A DNA stretch of 64,000 nt from UBA7236 sp964463165 (GTDB lineage: Bacteria > Bacteroidota > Bacteroidia > Chitinophagales > BACL12), in the NCBI GenBank assembly GCA_964463165.1, contig CAYXBK010000019.1, positions 31,492 through 95,491 of the forward strand, given 5' to 3'. Every line of letters starts with the position of its first letter. Within the stretch, counting starts at the first letter, position 1. Made by a program: the position numbers and the translations under genes. Shown here piece after piece: positions 18,043-25,998 of this stretch. Under the pieces are notes generated by a model, which had not been told where the DNA came from, made no database searches, and saw only the letters and a list, made by a program, of their open reading frames with translations.

Positions 18043-18753
18043 ATGAAAATCAGAAAAATTTATGCTCCGATGGCAATTGGCCTCATCGCAATTGCCATCA
18101 TCTCCCTCTCATTCAAAAACTACACAATTGCAACATCTCCGAACCAGGACCTTCCGGCATTTAAAAATATTTCAGTAGGCGGTTGCTGGGATGTATTTGT
18201 TTCAAATACCGGCAGTTCCGGCTTACGTATGGAAGGCGATCAGACCGAAATTGATAAAATAGTGACCGAGGTAAAGAACGGCACCTTGTATATCACCCTG
18301 AAAAAAAATAATATGAACTGCAATGGAAAGGTTAACATTTATGTCACCACAAATGAATTGCACAGGGTGGATCTGGGCGGTTCAGGAAATATTAAACTCG
18401 AATCAAAATTTTCAAATTCCGAATCTATGGATTTCAGCGTGGCGGGTTCGGGTAATATTGAAGGTGAGATCTCAACTCCCGATGTGGATGCTGAAATTGC
18501 AGGTTCCGGAACGATCAAATTGTGGGGTGACACCCAAAGCCTGGATATCGACATAGCAGGCAGCGGTAATTTCAACGGTGACGGACTGGCAAGTAATAAT
18601 TCCGACATTGACATTTCGGGAAGTGGCGAAGCGCATGTGCGGGTTGCCTCAAAACTGGATGTTGAAATTGCAGGATCAGGCGATGTGTACTATTCAGGTG
18701 AACCGGTTGTTACCAAGAATATTGCAGGCTCGGGCAATGTGCGCAAGAACTGA
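18043..18753 (+). CDS. DUF2807 (head GIN) domain secreted protein
   Basis: A 236-residue protein with an N-terminal hydrophobic segment (residues 8-24). The domain is a beta-helix made of short rungs with repeated GSG turns: VDLGGSGNIKLE, VAGSGNIEG, IAGSGTIKL, IAGSGNFNG, ISGSGEAHV, IAGSGDVYY, IAGSGNVRKN, about every 20 residues. This is the putative autotransporter-adhesin head domain DUF2807, common in Bacteroidota envelopes. The conserved entry motif FKNISVGGCWDVFVSN is present. The protein is probably periplasmic or surface exposed; its role is unknown. A strong terminator follows. Confidence 0.88.
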   Translation: MKIRKIYAPMAIGLIAIAIISLSFKNYTIATSPNQDLPAFKNISVGGCWDVFVSNTGSSGLRMEGDQTEIDKIVTEVKNGTLYITLKKNNMNCNGKVNIYVTTNELHRVDLGGSGNIKLESKFSNSESMDFSVAGSGNIEGEISTPDVDAEIAGSGTIKLWGDTQSLDIDIAGSGNFNGDGLASNNSDIDISGSGEAHVRVASKLDVEIAGSGDVYYSGEPVVTKNIAGSGNVRKN

Positions 18754-18779
18754 TAAAATTATATGAAACGCATTTTTAC

Positions 18780-18806
18780 AGCGGACTTTTCAGTCCGCTT
18801 TTTTTA
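18780..18806 (+). terminator. Rho-independent terminator of the DUF2807 gene
   Basis: An 8-bp perfect stem AGCGGACT / AGTCCGCT with loop TTTC is followed by a run of T residues (18799-18805). Confidence 0.85.
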
Positions 18807-18908
18807 TGACTGTAGCGCACAGGCTATATACACAATTCCGAATGTGCATTGCAGCTTATATACTTTTTTGTAAACCACTACTTTCGCTTTACAATAAAAC
18901 CATATTTT

Positions 18909-21518
18909 ATGAAGAAACCTGTCTACCTAAAAAAACAATCCCAATTTCTTTTCACTTTCATTTTTTCACTTTTCAGTTTTTATGCAACAGCGCAAACAAC
19001 CGTCACGGGAAATGTTTCTGCCGAAACCGGCGGCGCATTGCCGGGTGCAACAATCGCGGAAAAAGGATCGACCAACGGAACAGTAGCCGATATGGATGGA
19101 AATTTTACAATTGTTGTGAGTAATGTTCCGGCAACTTTGGTTTTTACCTATGTCGGATATTCACAAGTAGAGATCACTGTAAATAAACAGGAAAATTTAC
19201 GTGTACTGCTTGTTGAAGAAACGTATAATTTATCGGGTGTTGAAGTTGTGGGAACACGCAGCCTCAACCGTTCGGCAACAGAAAGTATGGTGCCGATTGA
19301 TATTATTGACGTGGGGGCAGTTACAAATACACAGGGCCAGCTCGATATCAATCAATTATTGCAATATGCTGCGCCTTCATTTAATTCGAACAGGCAATCG
19401 GGTTCGGATGGTGCCGATCATATTGATCCAGCCACTTTGCGTGGATTAGGCCCCGATCAGACATTGGTTTTAATCAATGGAAAAAGATATCATCAATCTT
19501 CACTCATCAATATTTTCGGAACACGCGGCCGCGGAAATACCGGAACAGATTTAAATACAATTCCTGCCGCAGCAATTGATCATATCGAAATATTGCGTGA
19601 TGGCGCATCTGCACAGTATGGTTCGGATGCAATTGCAGGTGTGATAAATATTGTTCTGAAAAATAATGTGAATGAATTTACAGGCAATGTAAATACAGGT
19701 GCTTATCAGGCGGAATATAATTTTGATCAAGAAGCATTGGACGGGAAAAATTTACAACTCAATGGAAATTACGGATTTCAATTAGGGGATAAAGGATTTT
19801 TTAATGTGACTTCCGATTATCATTACCGCGGTCACACAAACCGTGCGGAATTCACAGGTGATTTTCCGGACAATACCGATGTGCGGAATCAATACGGCGA
19901 TGCGGAAGTAACGGATTTTTCCGGTTGGTTCAATATGCAATATCCGTTGAATGATAAAGCGCATATTTATGCATTCGGCGGATATAATACACGTGATGTG
20001 GAAGCTTATGCATATACACGTGCCGCAGATGAAGAAAGAAATGTTACGTCTATTTATGCAAATGGTTTTGATCCGATCATCGCATCTTTTGTAACAGATA
20101 AATCAATTTCAACAGGTGTTCGCGGTGAATTAAACGGATGGGATGTTGATTTTAATAATACATTCGGTTCTAATAAAATGCATTATTACGGAAGGCATAC
20201 ATTAAATGCGTCTTTATTAAATGCATCTCCAACCGAATTTGACGACGGTGGATTTTCTCTCGCACAAAATACAACCAGTCTGGATTTTACAAGATATTAT
20301 GCAGAGCCTTTAAGCGGAATCAATTTCGCTTTCGGAACAGAATATCGTGTAGATAATTATCAAATCTTTGCAGGTGAAGAAGGATCGTATTTTAATTACG
20401 GCGGATTATTTATCGACGGAGAAGATACAATTATCCGTCCGGGTGGTTCACAGGGATTCCCCGGATTTCAACCCGGTGATGTAACCGATGAATTCAGAAC
20501 AAATATCGGTGTATATGGAGATGTGGAATTAAATTTAACGGAAGATTTTTCCATAGATGGTGCGTTGCGGTATGAAGATTATTCTGATTTCGGAAATACA
20601 TTAACAGGAAAATTAGCAGCACGTTATGCGATCAGCGATAAATTCGCTTTGCGTGGATCTTACAGCACGGGTTTCCGTGCACCATCACTTGCGCAGATTT
20701 ATTTCTCTTCTACTTACACAAATGTTGAAGTAGGTCAAATCATCGATGAAGTAATTGCAGATAATAAAAGTGTAATTGCACGCGAGCTCGGTATTCCTGC
20801 ATTAAAAGAAGAAGAAAGTACGAATGCAAGTTTTGGATTTACAACAAAACCGATCACAGGTTTATCCTTAACGGTGGATGGTTATATGGTGACAATTAAA
20901 GACCGTATCGTGCTCACAGATGGTTTCGGTACCGATGATGATGTGATCGGCGAAACACTCGATGAATTAAATGTGGGTTATGCAAGATTTTTCACGAATG
21001 CGGTGGATACAAAAACAATGGGATTGGATGTGATCTTATCTTATAAAATGTATATGGATGATAATACACTCACATTCACGTATGCCGGCAATTTTAACAA
21101 AATGGAAATTGATGCGATTCACACAAATGAAAAATTAGCGGGTAAAGAAGATAATTATTTCAGTTTGCGTGAACAGTATTTTTTACTTGCCTCTGCTCCG
21201 CCATCAAAAATGAATATTTCGGTTGAATATGCCACACCGAAATTCAATGCAAACCTCCGTGCAAATTATTTCGGAGAAATTAATCTGATCAATTACAGCG
21301 GCAATGAATATACCTATTCCGCAAAAGCATCAATCGATGCAAGTGTGGGATATGATGTATTTAAAAACATGCATGCAACTGTTGGTGTTGTAAATATTCT
21401 CGACACTTATCCCGACCCGACCGACCCATACGAAACTGAAACCGGCGGCGCATGGGATGCAGTGCAAATGGGATTTGGGGGAAGGTTTATGTTTGCTAAG
21501 CTCGGCTTTACATTTTGA
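18909..21518 (+). CDS. TonB-dependent outer membrane receptor
   Basis: An 869-residue receptor. The signal peptide (1-28, ending in YATAQ) follows the ATG at 18909, chosen over upstream in-frame ATGs because it gives a clean signal sequence. Residues ~30-115 are a carboxypeptidase-regulatory-like domain (GNVSAETGGALPGATIAEKGST, VFTYVGYSQVEI). The plug domain follows (LRGLGPDQTLVLINGKRYHQSS, HIEILRDGASAQYGSDAIAGVINIVLK), then a 22-strand barrel ending in the aromatic FAKLGFTF. It imports a ligand across the outer membrane with energy from TonB. There is no SusD-like partner next to it, so it is more likely for a siderophore, cobalamin or other small ligand than a glycan, but the substrate is open. 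Confidence 0.93.
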   Translation: MKKPVYLKKQSQFLFTFIFSLFSFYATAQTTVTGNVSAETGGALPGATIAEKGSTNGTVADMDGNFTIVVSNVPATLVFTYVGYSQVEITVNKQENLRVLLVEETYNLSGVEVVGTRSLNRSATESMVPIDIIDVGAVTNTQGQLDINQLLQYAAPSFNSNRQSGSDGADHIDPATLRGLGPDQTLVLINGKRYHQSSLINIFGTRGRGNTGTDLNTIPAAAIDHIEILRDGASAQYGSDAIAGVINIVLKNNVNEFTGNVNTGAYQAEYNFDQEALDGKNLQLNGNYGFQLGDKGFFNVTSDYHYRGHTNRAEFTGDFPDNTDVRNQYGDAEVTDFSGWFNMQYPLNDKAHIYAFGGYNTRDVEAYAYTRAADEERNVTSIYANGFDPIIASFVTDKSISTGVRGELNGWDVDFNNTFGSNKMHYYGRHTLNASLLNASPTEFDDGGFSLAQNTTSLDFTRYYAEPLSGINFAFGTEYRVDNYQIFAGEEGSYFNYGGLFIDGEDTIIRPGGSQGFPGFQPGDVTDEFRTNIGVYGDVELNLTEDFSIDGALRYEDYSDFGNTLTGKLAARYAISDKFALRGSYSTGFRAPSLAQIYFSSTYTNVEVGQIIDEVIADNKSVIARELGIPALKEEESTNASFGFTTKPITGLSLTVDGYMVTIKDRIVLTDGFGTDDDVIGETLDELNVGYARFFTNAVDTKTMGLDVILSYKMYMDDNTLTFTYAGNFNKMEIDAIHTNEKLAGKEDNYFSLREQYFLLASAPPSKMNISVEYATPKFNANLRANYFGEINLINYSGNEYTYSAKASIDASVGYDVFKNMHATVGVVNILDTYPDPTDPYETETGGAWDAVQMGFGGRFMFAKLGFTF

Positions 21519-21539
21519 TAATAAATTGATTTGAAAAAA

Positions 21540-21571
21540 AACGCTGCCTGGGAGGGCGGCGTTTTTTTTTG
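21540..21571 (+). terminator. Rho-independent terminator of the TonB receptor gene
   Basis: AACGCTGCC / GGCGGCGTT (9 bp, one G-T pair, loop 6) with a following run of T residues. Confidence 0.85.
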
Positions 21572-21707
21572 CCCATAACCTAACAGGTTGTCCCCACAGT
21601 CAAACTCAAACCCAGAACCTGCCACTCAACGCATAATTCCCGCACGCCGGCAGGCAGGCTCAAAACCCTCAACTTTTTCCAAACTATTTCCTTCCCTCCG
21701 CAGTTTA

Positions 21708-21715
21708 TACCTTTG
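21708..21715 (+). promoter_or_regulatory. -7 box of the Nfu-type gene
   Basis: TACCTTTG, a perfect TAnnTTTG box, ends 15 bases before the ATG at 21731. It overlaps an in-frame TTG at 21713 that is therefore unlikely to be the start. Confidence 0.6.
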
Positions 21716-21730
21716 CACAAAAGAAAAGTC

Positions 21731-22309
21731 ATGAGCAATTTTATTATCAGCATATATACCGAAGCAACCCCGAACCCCGACAGCCTTAAATTCGTGATGA
21801 ACAAGATGCTGCTCACGGGCACGAGCGTGGATTTCGACAGGGGAGATGATACGGGCTATGCGCCGCTGGCGGACGAGCTCTTCAAAAAATTTGATTTTAT
21901 CAAGGGTGTTTTCATCATGAACAATTTCGTTACCGTTCGGAAAGATGAAAATATCGACTGGTTTGAAGTGAAATCGCAGATCAGCGATTTTATCAAAAAT
22001 CATGTGAGTGAAGGGAAAGTGATTGTGGGAGATATTCCTGAGGTTGAAAATCTCGGTGGCGAATTCGACGGTGATGCAGTAATTGCCAAAATAAAACAAA
22101 TGCTCGATCAATATGTGAAACCTGCAGTTGAAATGGACGGCGGTGCAATTCAGTTCAAATCATTTGACAGCGGCATTGTAACATTGATGTTGCAGGGTTC
22201 ATGCAGCGGATGTCCTTCATCAACAGTAACATTAAAATCCGGAATTGAAGGTTTATTAAAAAGAATGGTGCCTGAAGTGAAGGAAGTTGTTGCAGAAAGT
22301 GTTGAATAA
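21731..22309 (+). CDS. NifU/Nfu-type iron-sulfur scaffold protein
   Basis: A 192-residue protein with two parts. The N-terminal ~85 residues are an Nfu_N domain (YTEATPNPDSLKFVMNKML, FIKGVFIMNNFVTVRK). The C-terminal ~75 residues are a NifU domain with the cluster-binding CxxC in QGSCSGCPSS, preceded by VKPAVEMDGGAIQF. Nfu proteins carry a 4Fe-4S cluster at the CxxC of a dimer and pass it to apo-enzymes. It probably serves radical-SAM or respiratory Fe-S proteins, for example the RlmN enzyme nearby, though no operon link is seen. The gene has its own promoter box and terminator. Confidence 0.92.
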   Translation: MSNFIISIYTEATPNPDSLKFVMNKMLLTGTSVDFDRGDDTGYAPLADELFKKFDFIKGVFIMNNFVTVRKDENIDWFEVKSQISDFIKNHVSEGKVIVGDIPEVENLGGEFDGDAVIAKIKQMLDQYVKPAVEMDGGAIQFKSFDSGIVTLMLQGSCSGCPSSTVTLKSGIEGLLKRMVPEVKEVVAESVE

Positions 22310-22330
22310 TTTACATCAAAAATAAAATAG

Positions 22331-22357
22331 GCCTCTCGCGAAAGTGAGGGGCTTTTT
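22331..22357 (+). terminator. Terminator after the Nfu gene
   Basis: GCCTCTCGC / GTGAGGGGC-type stem closed by a GAAA tetraloop, with T residues after it on the plus strand. The 3' end touches the stop codon of the convergent MauE-thioredoxin gene. Confidence 0.7.
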
Positions 22358-23267
22358 ATTTGCCGAAAAATGCACGGACATTTTTTTCTTCCAATGTGCG
22401 ATAACCGTATTTTTCTTTTACAACACCATCTTCCACAAAATAAACAGCAGGCAAATTTTTACCGCTTGCTTTAAAGAAATCTTCGATCGGAACAAATAAA
22501 TAATTAAATTTTTGAGAATGGCTCTCTTCCCAAAATTCGGGCATGCCGGCAGGATTGCCGAAAAATACGTAAGCAATATTATTTTCAAGATCCATTTTTT
22601 CTGAAATTGTCGTGATCTTCGAACCGGTCATTCTGCAAAACTGACACTTCATACTGAAGAAGCAGACAATTTTTTTTCCTTCCGTAATATTCAGCGGCTG
22701 ATATATATCCCGCTGTATTTCCGCAGATACTGCATCGCCGTTAAATGTATCATAAACCGTAAACTGATCCTGGATTAAAAAATCAGGAGGAGATAAAAAA
22801 AACGGTGTAGCAATGCATGCGATAAGTAAAACTACTGCTGCAGGTTTGTGATATTTAAAAACGGTTGATTTGCCTTTTCTGATAATCAGTAAAATAATGA
22901 GCAATACAATATTTTTAATAAGCGATTCACCGGGGCTTAATGCAATTGCATCGCCAAAACAAAAACAATTACCGGAATTATTCTGGAAGATCTGCACGAC
23001 GAGAAAAACTGAAAACACCGTCAGCAGACAAAATGAAAAAAGCCATGTTATACGAAATTGAATCCCCGTAATTAAAAACAGACCGATGAGAAATTCGGTG
23101 CCGATCAAAACTCTTGCAAAAACAAAACTGAGATCCATACTCATCATATTTAATGAATAGACATAGATCTCAAATCCATTTATTGAAATGAATTTTAAAA
23201 CTGCTGAAGCGATAAATACCAGGCCGGCAAGTATCCGCAGAAATGTTTTATAATATTTTTTTGGCAA
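22356..23267 (-). CDS. MauE/DoxX-like membrane domain fused to thioredoxin-like domain, copy B
   Basis: About 303 residues: four membrane helices in the first ~130 (RILAGLVFIASAVLKF, FARVLIGTEFLIG, FSVFLVVQIF), with NCFCFGD between helices, then one further helix, then a thioredoxin-like domain with CQFC in FSMKCQFCRM and VYFVEDG. The MauE/DoxX fold is a redox-active membrane four-helix bundle; joined to a thioredoxin it suggests electron transfer across the inner membrane to periplasmic thiols. It is a close paralogue of the gene at 23698-24609 and each follows a small Cys-rich lipoprotein. The frame has no ATG near the start: TTG at 23267 is taken, but an ATT start behind an AAGGAGG inside the preceding hairpin is another option. 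Confidence 0.8.
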   Translation of the reverse strand: MPKKYYKTFLRILAGLVFIASAVLKFISINGFEIYVYSLNMMSMDLSFVFARVLIGTEFLIGLFLITGIQFRITWLFSFCLLTVFSVFLVVQIFQNNSGNCFCFGDAIALSPGESLIKNIVLLIILLIIRKGKSTVFKYHKPAAVVLLIACIATPFFLSPPDFLIQDQFTVYDTFNGDAVSAEIQRDIYQPLNITEGKKIVCFFSMKCQFCRMTGSKITTISEKMDLENNIAYVFFGNPAGMPEFWEESHSQKFNYLFVPIEDFFKASGKNLPAVYFVEDGVVKEKYGYRTLEEKNVRAFFGK

Positions 23268-23275
23268 GGAGAAGG

Positions 23276-23309
23276 AAATAAAAAAGGAGGTAATGAATTT
23301 ACCTCCTTT
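23276..23309 (-). terminator. Intra-operon terminator between lipoprotein B and MauE copy B
   Basis: On the minus strand AAAGGAGGTAA / TTACCTCCTTT (11 bp, loop 5) followed by T residues. It lies 18 bases after the lipoprotein B stop and directly before the MauE copy B start, so it should reduce transcription of the latter relative to the lipoprotein. The 5' arm contains AAGGAGG. Confidence 0.8.
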
Positions 23310-23327
23310 AAAATAACATTTAGATGA

Positions 23328-23540
23328 TTACAATTCTGTGCATGTTGTTTCAGATGTAATACCTCCTGAAGTAACAGAAGAATTCATATCTGAACAGTCA
23401 CCATCCTGAATAGTAACTTCTGTTGTTCCGATGCTTACGCCACCAACAGATGAATCGCAAGAACATGTCTTTTCTTTAGAACATGATGTAACAAACATTG
23501 CCAAGGCAACTGTTAAAGTGAGGATTGAAATTTTCTTCAT
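23328..23540 (-). CDS. Small four-Cys lipoprotein, copy B
   Basis: A 70-residue precursor from ATG 23540, with signal peptide and lipobox ending FVTSC. The mature protein is about 50 residues, acidic and Ser/Thr-rich: lipid Cys, five residues, then C-x-C (KTCSCDS), a Cys in the middle (GDCSDMN) and one at the end (TTCTEL). Copy A at 24619 has the same spacing of Cys (YRCNC, KTCNAF, VDCEPY). The four non-lipid Cys could form two disulfides. Both copies sit directly before a MauE-thioredoxin gene. I know many similar tiny lipoproteins of unknown role in Bacteroidota; no function is established. Confidence 0.8.
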   Translation of the reverse strand: MKKISILTLTVALAMFVTSCSKEKTCSCDSSVGGVSIGTTEVTIQDGDCSDMNSSVTSGGITSETTCTEL

Positions 23541-23697
23541 TTTTAAGTTTTTGAGTTTCAATTAAAAGTGTTTACGGGCCCGAAATAAAGACAATCAGCG
23601 TAGATTTCCAAAAACCGGAGTGAATTTGATCGCCACTTTGAGTGCTTTATCGGACCGAATGGTTTATAATACAATGCTTTAGGCCCTACATATAAAA

Positions 23698-24609
23698 TTA
23701 TTTAGCAAGGAAGCCGGAAATCTCGTTTTCATCGATATCGCGATAATTATACTGTCTGTACACCTTACCGTTGTCCAGAAGAAAGATCGAAGGAACAATG
23801 GGTCCTGCAATGCTGAAAAAGGTCCTCATATCCAGGAAAAGTGAATGAAAACCTGCTGAACCACCATTTTGTGTAAACCCGGCCAATTCGTTCTGATTGC
23901 CGGCAAAAACATAAAGTGTTTGATCTTCCAGATCATGATTTTCGGCAATGATCGAAATTTTAGCCGAAGCCATTTCGCAATAATGACAACTGAGGCTGAA
24001 AAAACACACCATTTTTTTTCCGCTTGTAATACCTGCATCAACCAATTCGGAATTTGCTGCAATGGTTGCAGATGTTTTTTCGAAATCAGGTTTTTCCCTG
24101 TTGAACTGAAAAATAAAATCAGGAGCGGAAATCACAACCGGAATTACAAATGAAAGGATGAAAAGCAGCAACAGGATATTTTTTCCGTACCTGACATCTA
24201 CCTGTTTGTATTTCCTGATGCAGAATAATAATAAGATCAGCACAATATTTTTTACGAACGATTCAAGCGGTGTGAGTTTGATCAGTTCACCGAAGCAATG
24301 ACAATTTTCACTTGTATTTCCCTGTATGATCTGAAAAATTAAAAAAACGGAAAATACAATCAGCAGCAAAATCGTGATACGGTAAATTATTTTGAAATAC
24401 AAACCGGTGAGCAGCATAACCCCGATAAAAAATTCGGTGCAAATGATCAACCTTGCAAGAACTGCCGAGAAATTAAAATTGAAAATATGTTGTCCGAAAA
24501 TATATAATTCAAACAGGTCGACGGAAAGAAATTTAAATAAAGCCGACAGAATAAATACCAATCCGGCGAGAATCCGGATCGCATGAAAAAGAAATTGTTT
24601 TGGCTGCAT
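23698..24609 (-). CDS. MauE/DoxX-like membrane domain fused to thioredoxin-like domain, copy A
   Basis: A 303-residue paralogue of the gene at 22356, of the same length and layout: membrane helices with RILAGLVFILSALFKF and ARLIICTEFFIG, the loop pair NCHCFGE, another helix, then a thioredoxin-like domain with CHYC in FSLSCHYCEM and a final IFLLDNGKVYRQYNYRD. The ATG at 24609 is clear, 9 bases after the stop of lipoprotein A, so the two are co-translated. Predicted role is passing reducing equivalents or oxidising power between the membrane and periplasmic thiols, by analogy with MauE and VKOR/DsbD-like modules. Direction of electron flow and partner are not known. The Cys-rich lipoprotein is the obvious candidate partner. 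Confidence 0.82.
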   Translation of the reverse strand: MQPKQFLFHAIRILAGLVFILSALFKFLSVDLFELYIFGQHIFNFNFSAVLARLIICTEFFIGVMLLTGLYFKIIYRITILLLIVFSVFLIFQIIQGNTSENCHCFGELIKLTPLESFVKNIVLILLLFCIRKYKQVDVRYGKNILLLLFILSFVIPVVISAPDFIFQFNREKPDFEKTSATIAANSELVDAGITSGKKMVCFFSLSCHYCEMASAKISIIAENHDLEDQTLYVFAGNQNELAGFTQNGGSAGFHSLFLDMRTFFSIAGPIVPSIFLLDNGKVYRQYNYRDIDENEISGFLAK

Positions 24610-24618
24610 GCAGAGATT

Positions 24619-24840
24619 TTAATATGGTTCGCAGTCAACAGTTTTTGTAATACCAAAAGTAGTTTCTTCCGAATCAAATGCGTTGCATGTTTTTTCCGGA
24701 TCGCTTCCTTCGCCTGTAAGTGTAAAAGTGGTGTCAATTCCCATCACATCCTGCAGGCAATTACACCTGTATTCTTTTTTGCATGCATTTGTAAAAATGC
24801 AAATGGTCAACAGCAGGCAGACAGAAATAATTTTTTTCAT
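24619..24840 (-). CDS. Small four-Cys lipoprotein, copy A
   Basis: A 73-residue precursor with signal peptide and lipobox ending IFTNAC (Cys20). The mature part begins CKKEYRCNC, continues to KTCNAFDSEE and ends VDCEPY. The Cys pattern matches copy B at 23328 although most other residues differ. The ATG at 24840 is only 3 bases after the rlmN stop codon and its own stop is 9 bases before MauE copy A, so rlmN, this gene and the MauE fusion form one transcript. Function unknown; the placement makes it a likely substrate or partner of the MauE-thioredoxin fusion. Confidence 0.8.
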   Translation of the reverse strand: MKKIISVCLLLTICIFTNACKKEYRCNCLQDVMGIDTTFTLTGEGSDPEKTCNAFDSEETTFGITKTVDCEPY

Positions 24841-24843
24841 ACC

Positions 24844-25881
24844 TTATTTATTTGCGAGCTGGCCGCAGGCGGCATCAATATCTTTTCCGCGGCTTCTGCG
24901 CACCTTCGCCACCACTCCATGTTCGTCGAGGTAACGGATAAATTGTTCACGGTGATTTTCATCCGATTTTTTATACTGCGCTTCGCGGATCGTGTTGTAT
25001 TCTATAATATTGATTTTTGCCGGAACACGTCTGCATAATTTTATAAGATTTTTTGCATCTTCCATGCTTTCATTCAGGCCATCGAATAAAATATATTCGA
25101 AGGTGATCCGGTTTTCCGTTTTATCGTAAAAATAATTTAATGCACTCACAAGATCGTCGAGGGTATTGGAATCATTGATCGGCATGAGCGCACTTCTTTT
25201 TTTATCATCCGCTGCATGCAGCGATAGTGCAAGATTGAATTTCACCTGATCATCTCCCAGCTTCCGTATCATTTTTGCAATGCCTGCAGTTGAAACCGTA
25301 ATTCTTTTTGCGCTCATATGCAGGCCTTCTTCCGAAGTGATCTTTTCAATTCCATCCAGCACATTTTTATAATTGAGCAGCGGTTCGCCCATACCCATAA
25401 AAACAATATTGCTCAGCGGCAACTCAAAATGTTCAAGTGCAATTTTATTTAATAATACAACCTGATCGAATATTTCATATTGTGTGAGATTTCTTTTTGT
25501 GCGCATATATCCCGTTGCACAAAATTTACATCCCAGATTGCATCCCACCTGACTTGATATACAGGCGGTCATGCGGTTTTCGGCAGGAATTAAAACGCCT
25601 TCAACCAATTCGCCATCAAATAATAAAAACCTGCATTTAATTGTACCGTCACTGCTTTTTTGCATCAGATCAATGCGTACAGGATGAATTGCGAATTGTT
25701 TTTCAAGCTGTAACCTGAGTTCTTTTGGTAAATTGCTCATTTCCTCAAAACTGCCGGCCTGCTTTTTCCAGAGCCATTCATAAATTTGTTTTGCCCTGAA
25801 TTTTTTTTCTCCCGACAATTCTATCAGCCCCGTCAGTTCATCCAGTGTTAATGCACGTATTTCTGTTTTTTCTGCAGCCAT
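24844..25881 (-). CDS. rlmN: Dual-specificity 23S rRNA A2503 / tRNA A37 C2-methyltransferase
   Basis: A 345-residue radical-SAM enzyme that methylates C2 of A2503 in 23S rRNA (and A37 of some tRNAs). The Fe-S motif is CNLGCKFC (about residues 114-121) within SSQVGCNLGCKFCATGYM. Other family motifs are FRAKQIYEWLW, NIVFMGMGEPLLN, RITVSTAG, LALSLHAADDKKRSALMPIN and the C-terminal RRSRGKDIDAACGQLA holding the second catalytic Cys. ATG 25881 fits the family N-terminus; an upstream in-frame ATG at 25932 would add an unlike stretch. A weak -7 box (TAACTTTA, 25890-25897) lies just before it. It heads the operon with the lipoprotein/MauE pairs. Confidence 0.95.
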   Translation of the reverse strand: MAAEKTEIRALTLDELTGLIELSGEKKFRAKQIYEWLWKKQAGSFEEMSNLPKELRLQLEKQFAIHPVRIDLMQKSSDGTIKCRFLLFDGELVEGVLIPAENRMTACISSQVGCNLGCKFCATGYMRTKRNLTQYEIFDQVVLLNKIALEHFELPLSNIVFMGMGEPLLNYKNVLDGIEKITSEEGLHMSAKRITVSTAGIAKMIRKLGDDQVKFNLALSLHAADDKKRSALMPINDSNTLDDLVSALNYFYDKTENRITFEYILFDGLNESMEDAKNLIKLCRRVPAKINIIEYNTIREAQYKKSDENHREQFIRYLDEHGVVAKVRRSRGKDIDAACGQLANK

Positions 25882-25998
25882 TCTGCCGGTAAAGTTACCA
25901 CTAATTGCGGCTTGAGCAGGCTTCCAGCGCACGAGGTGATTTTGATTATTCCTGTTAAAAACGGAACTTTAAGCATTCAAATCAACTGGAATCCGTTC

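Noticed and set aside
21646..21659. GC-rich GCCGGCAGGCAGGC as a mobile element end
   Set aside because: Only 14 bases with no partner nearby; it vaguely resembles the GC-rich element at 51717 but the match is too short to call.
21713..21730. Earlier TTG start for the Nfu protein
   Set aside because: It lies in the TACCTTTG box; the Nfu_N domain begins right after ATG 21731.
21626..22111. 161-codon frame antisense to the Nfu gene
   Set aside because: It is the mirror of a well-conserved gene, has no recognisable domain or signal, and its frame is explained by codon bias on the other strand.
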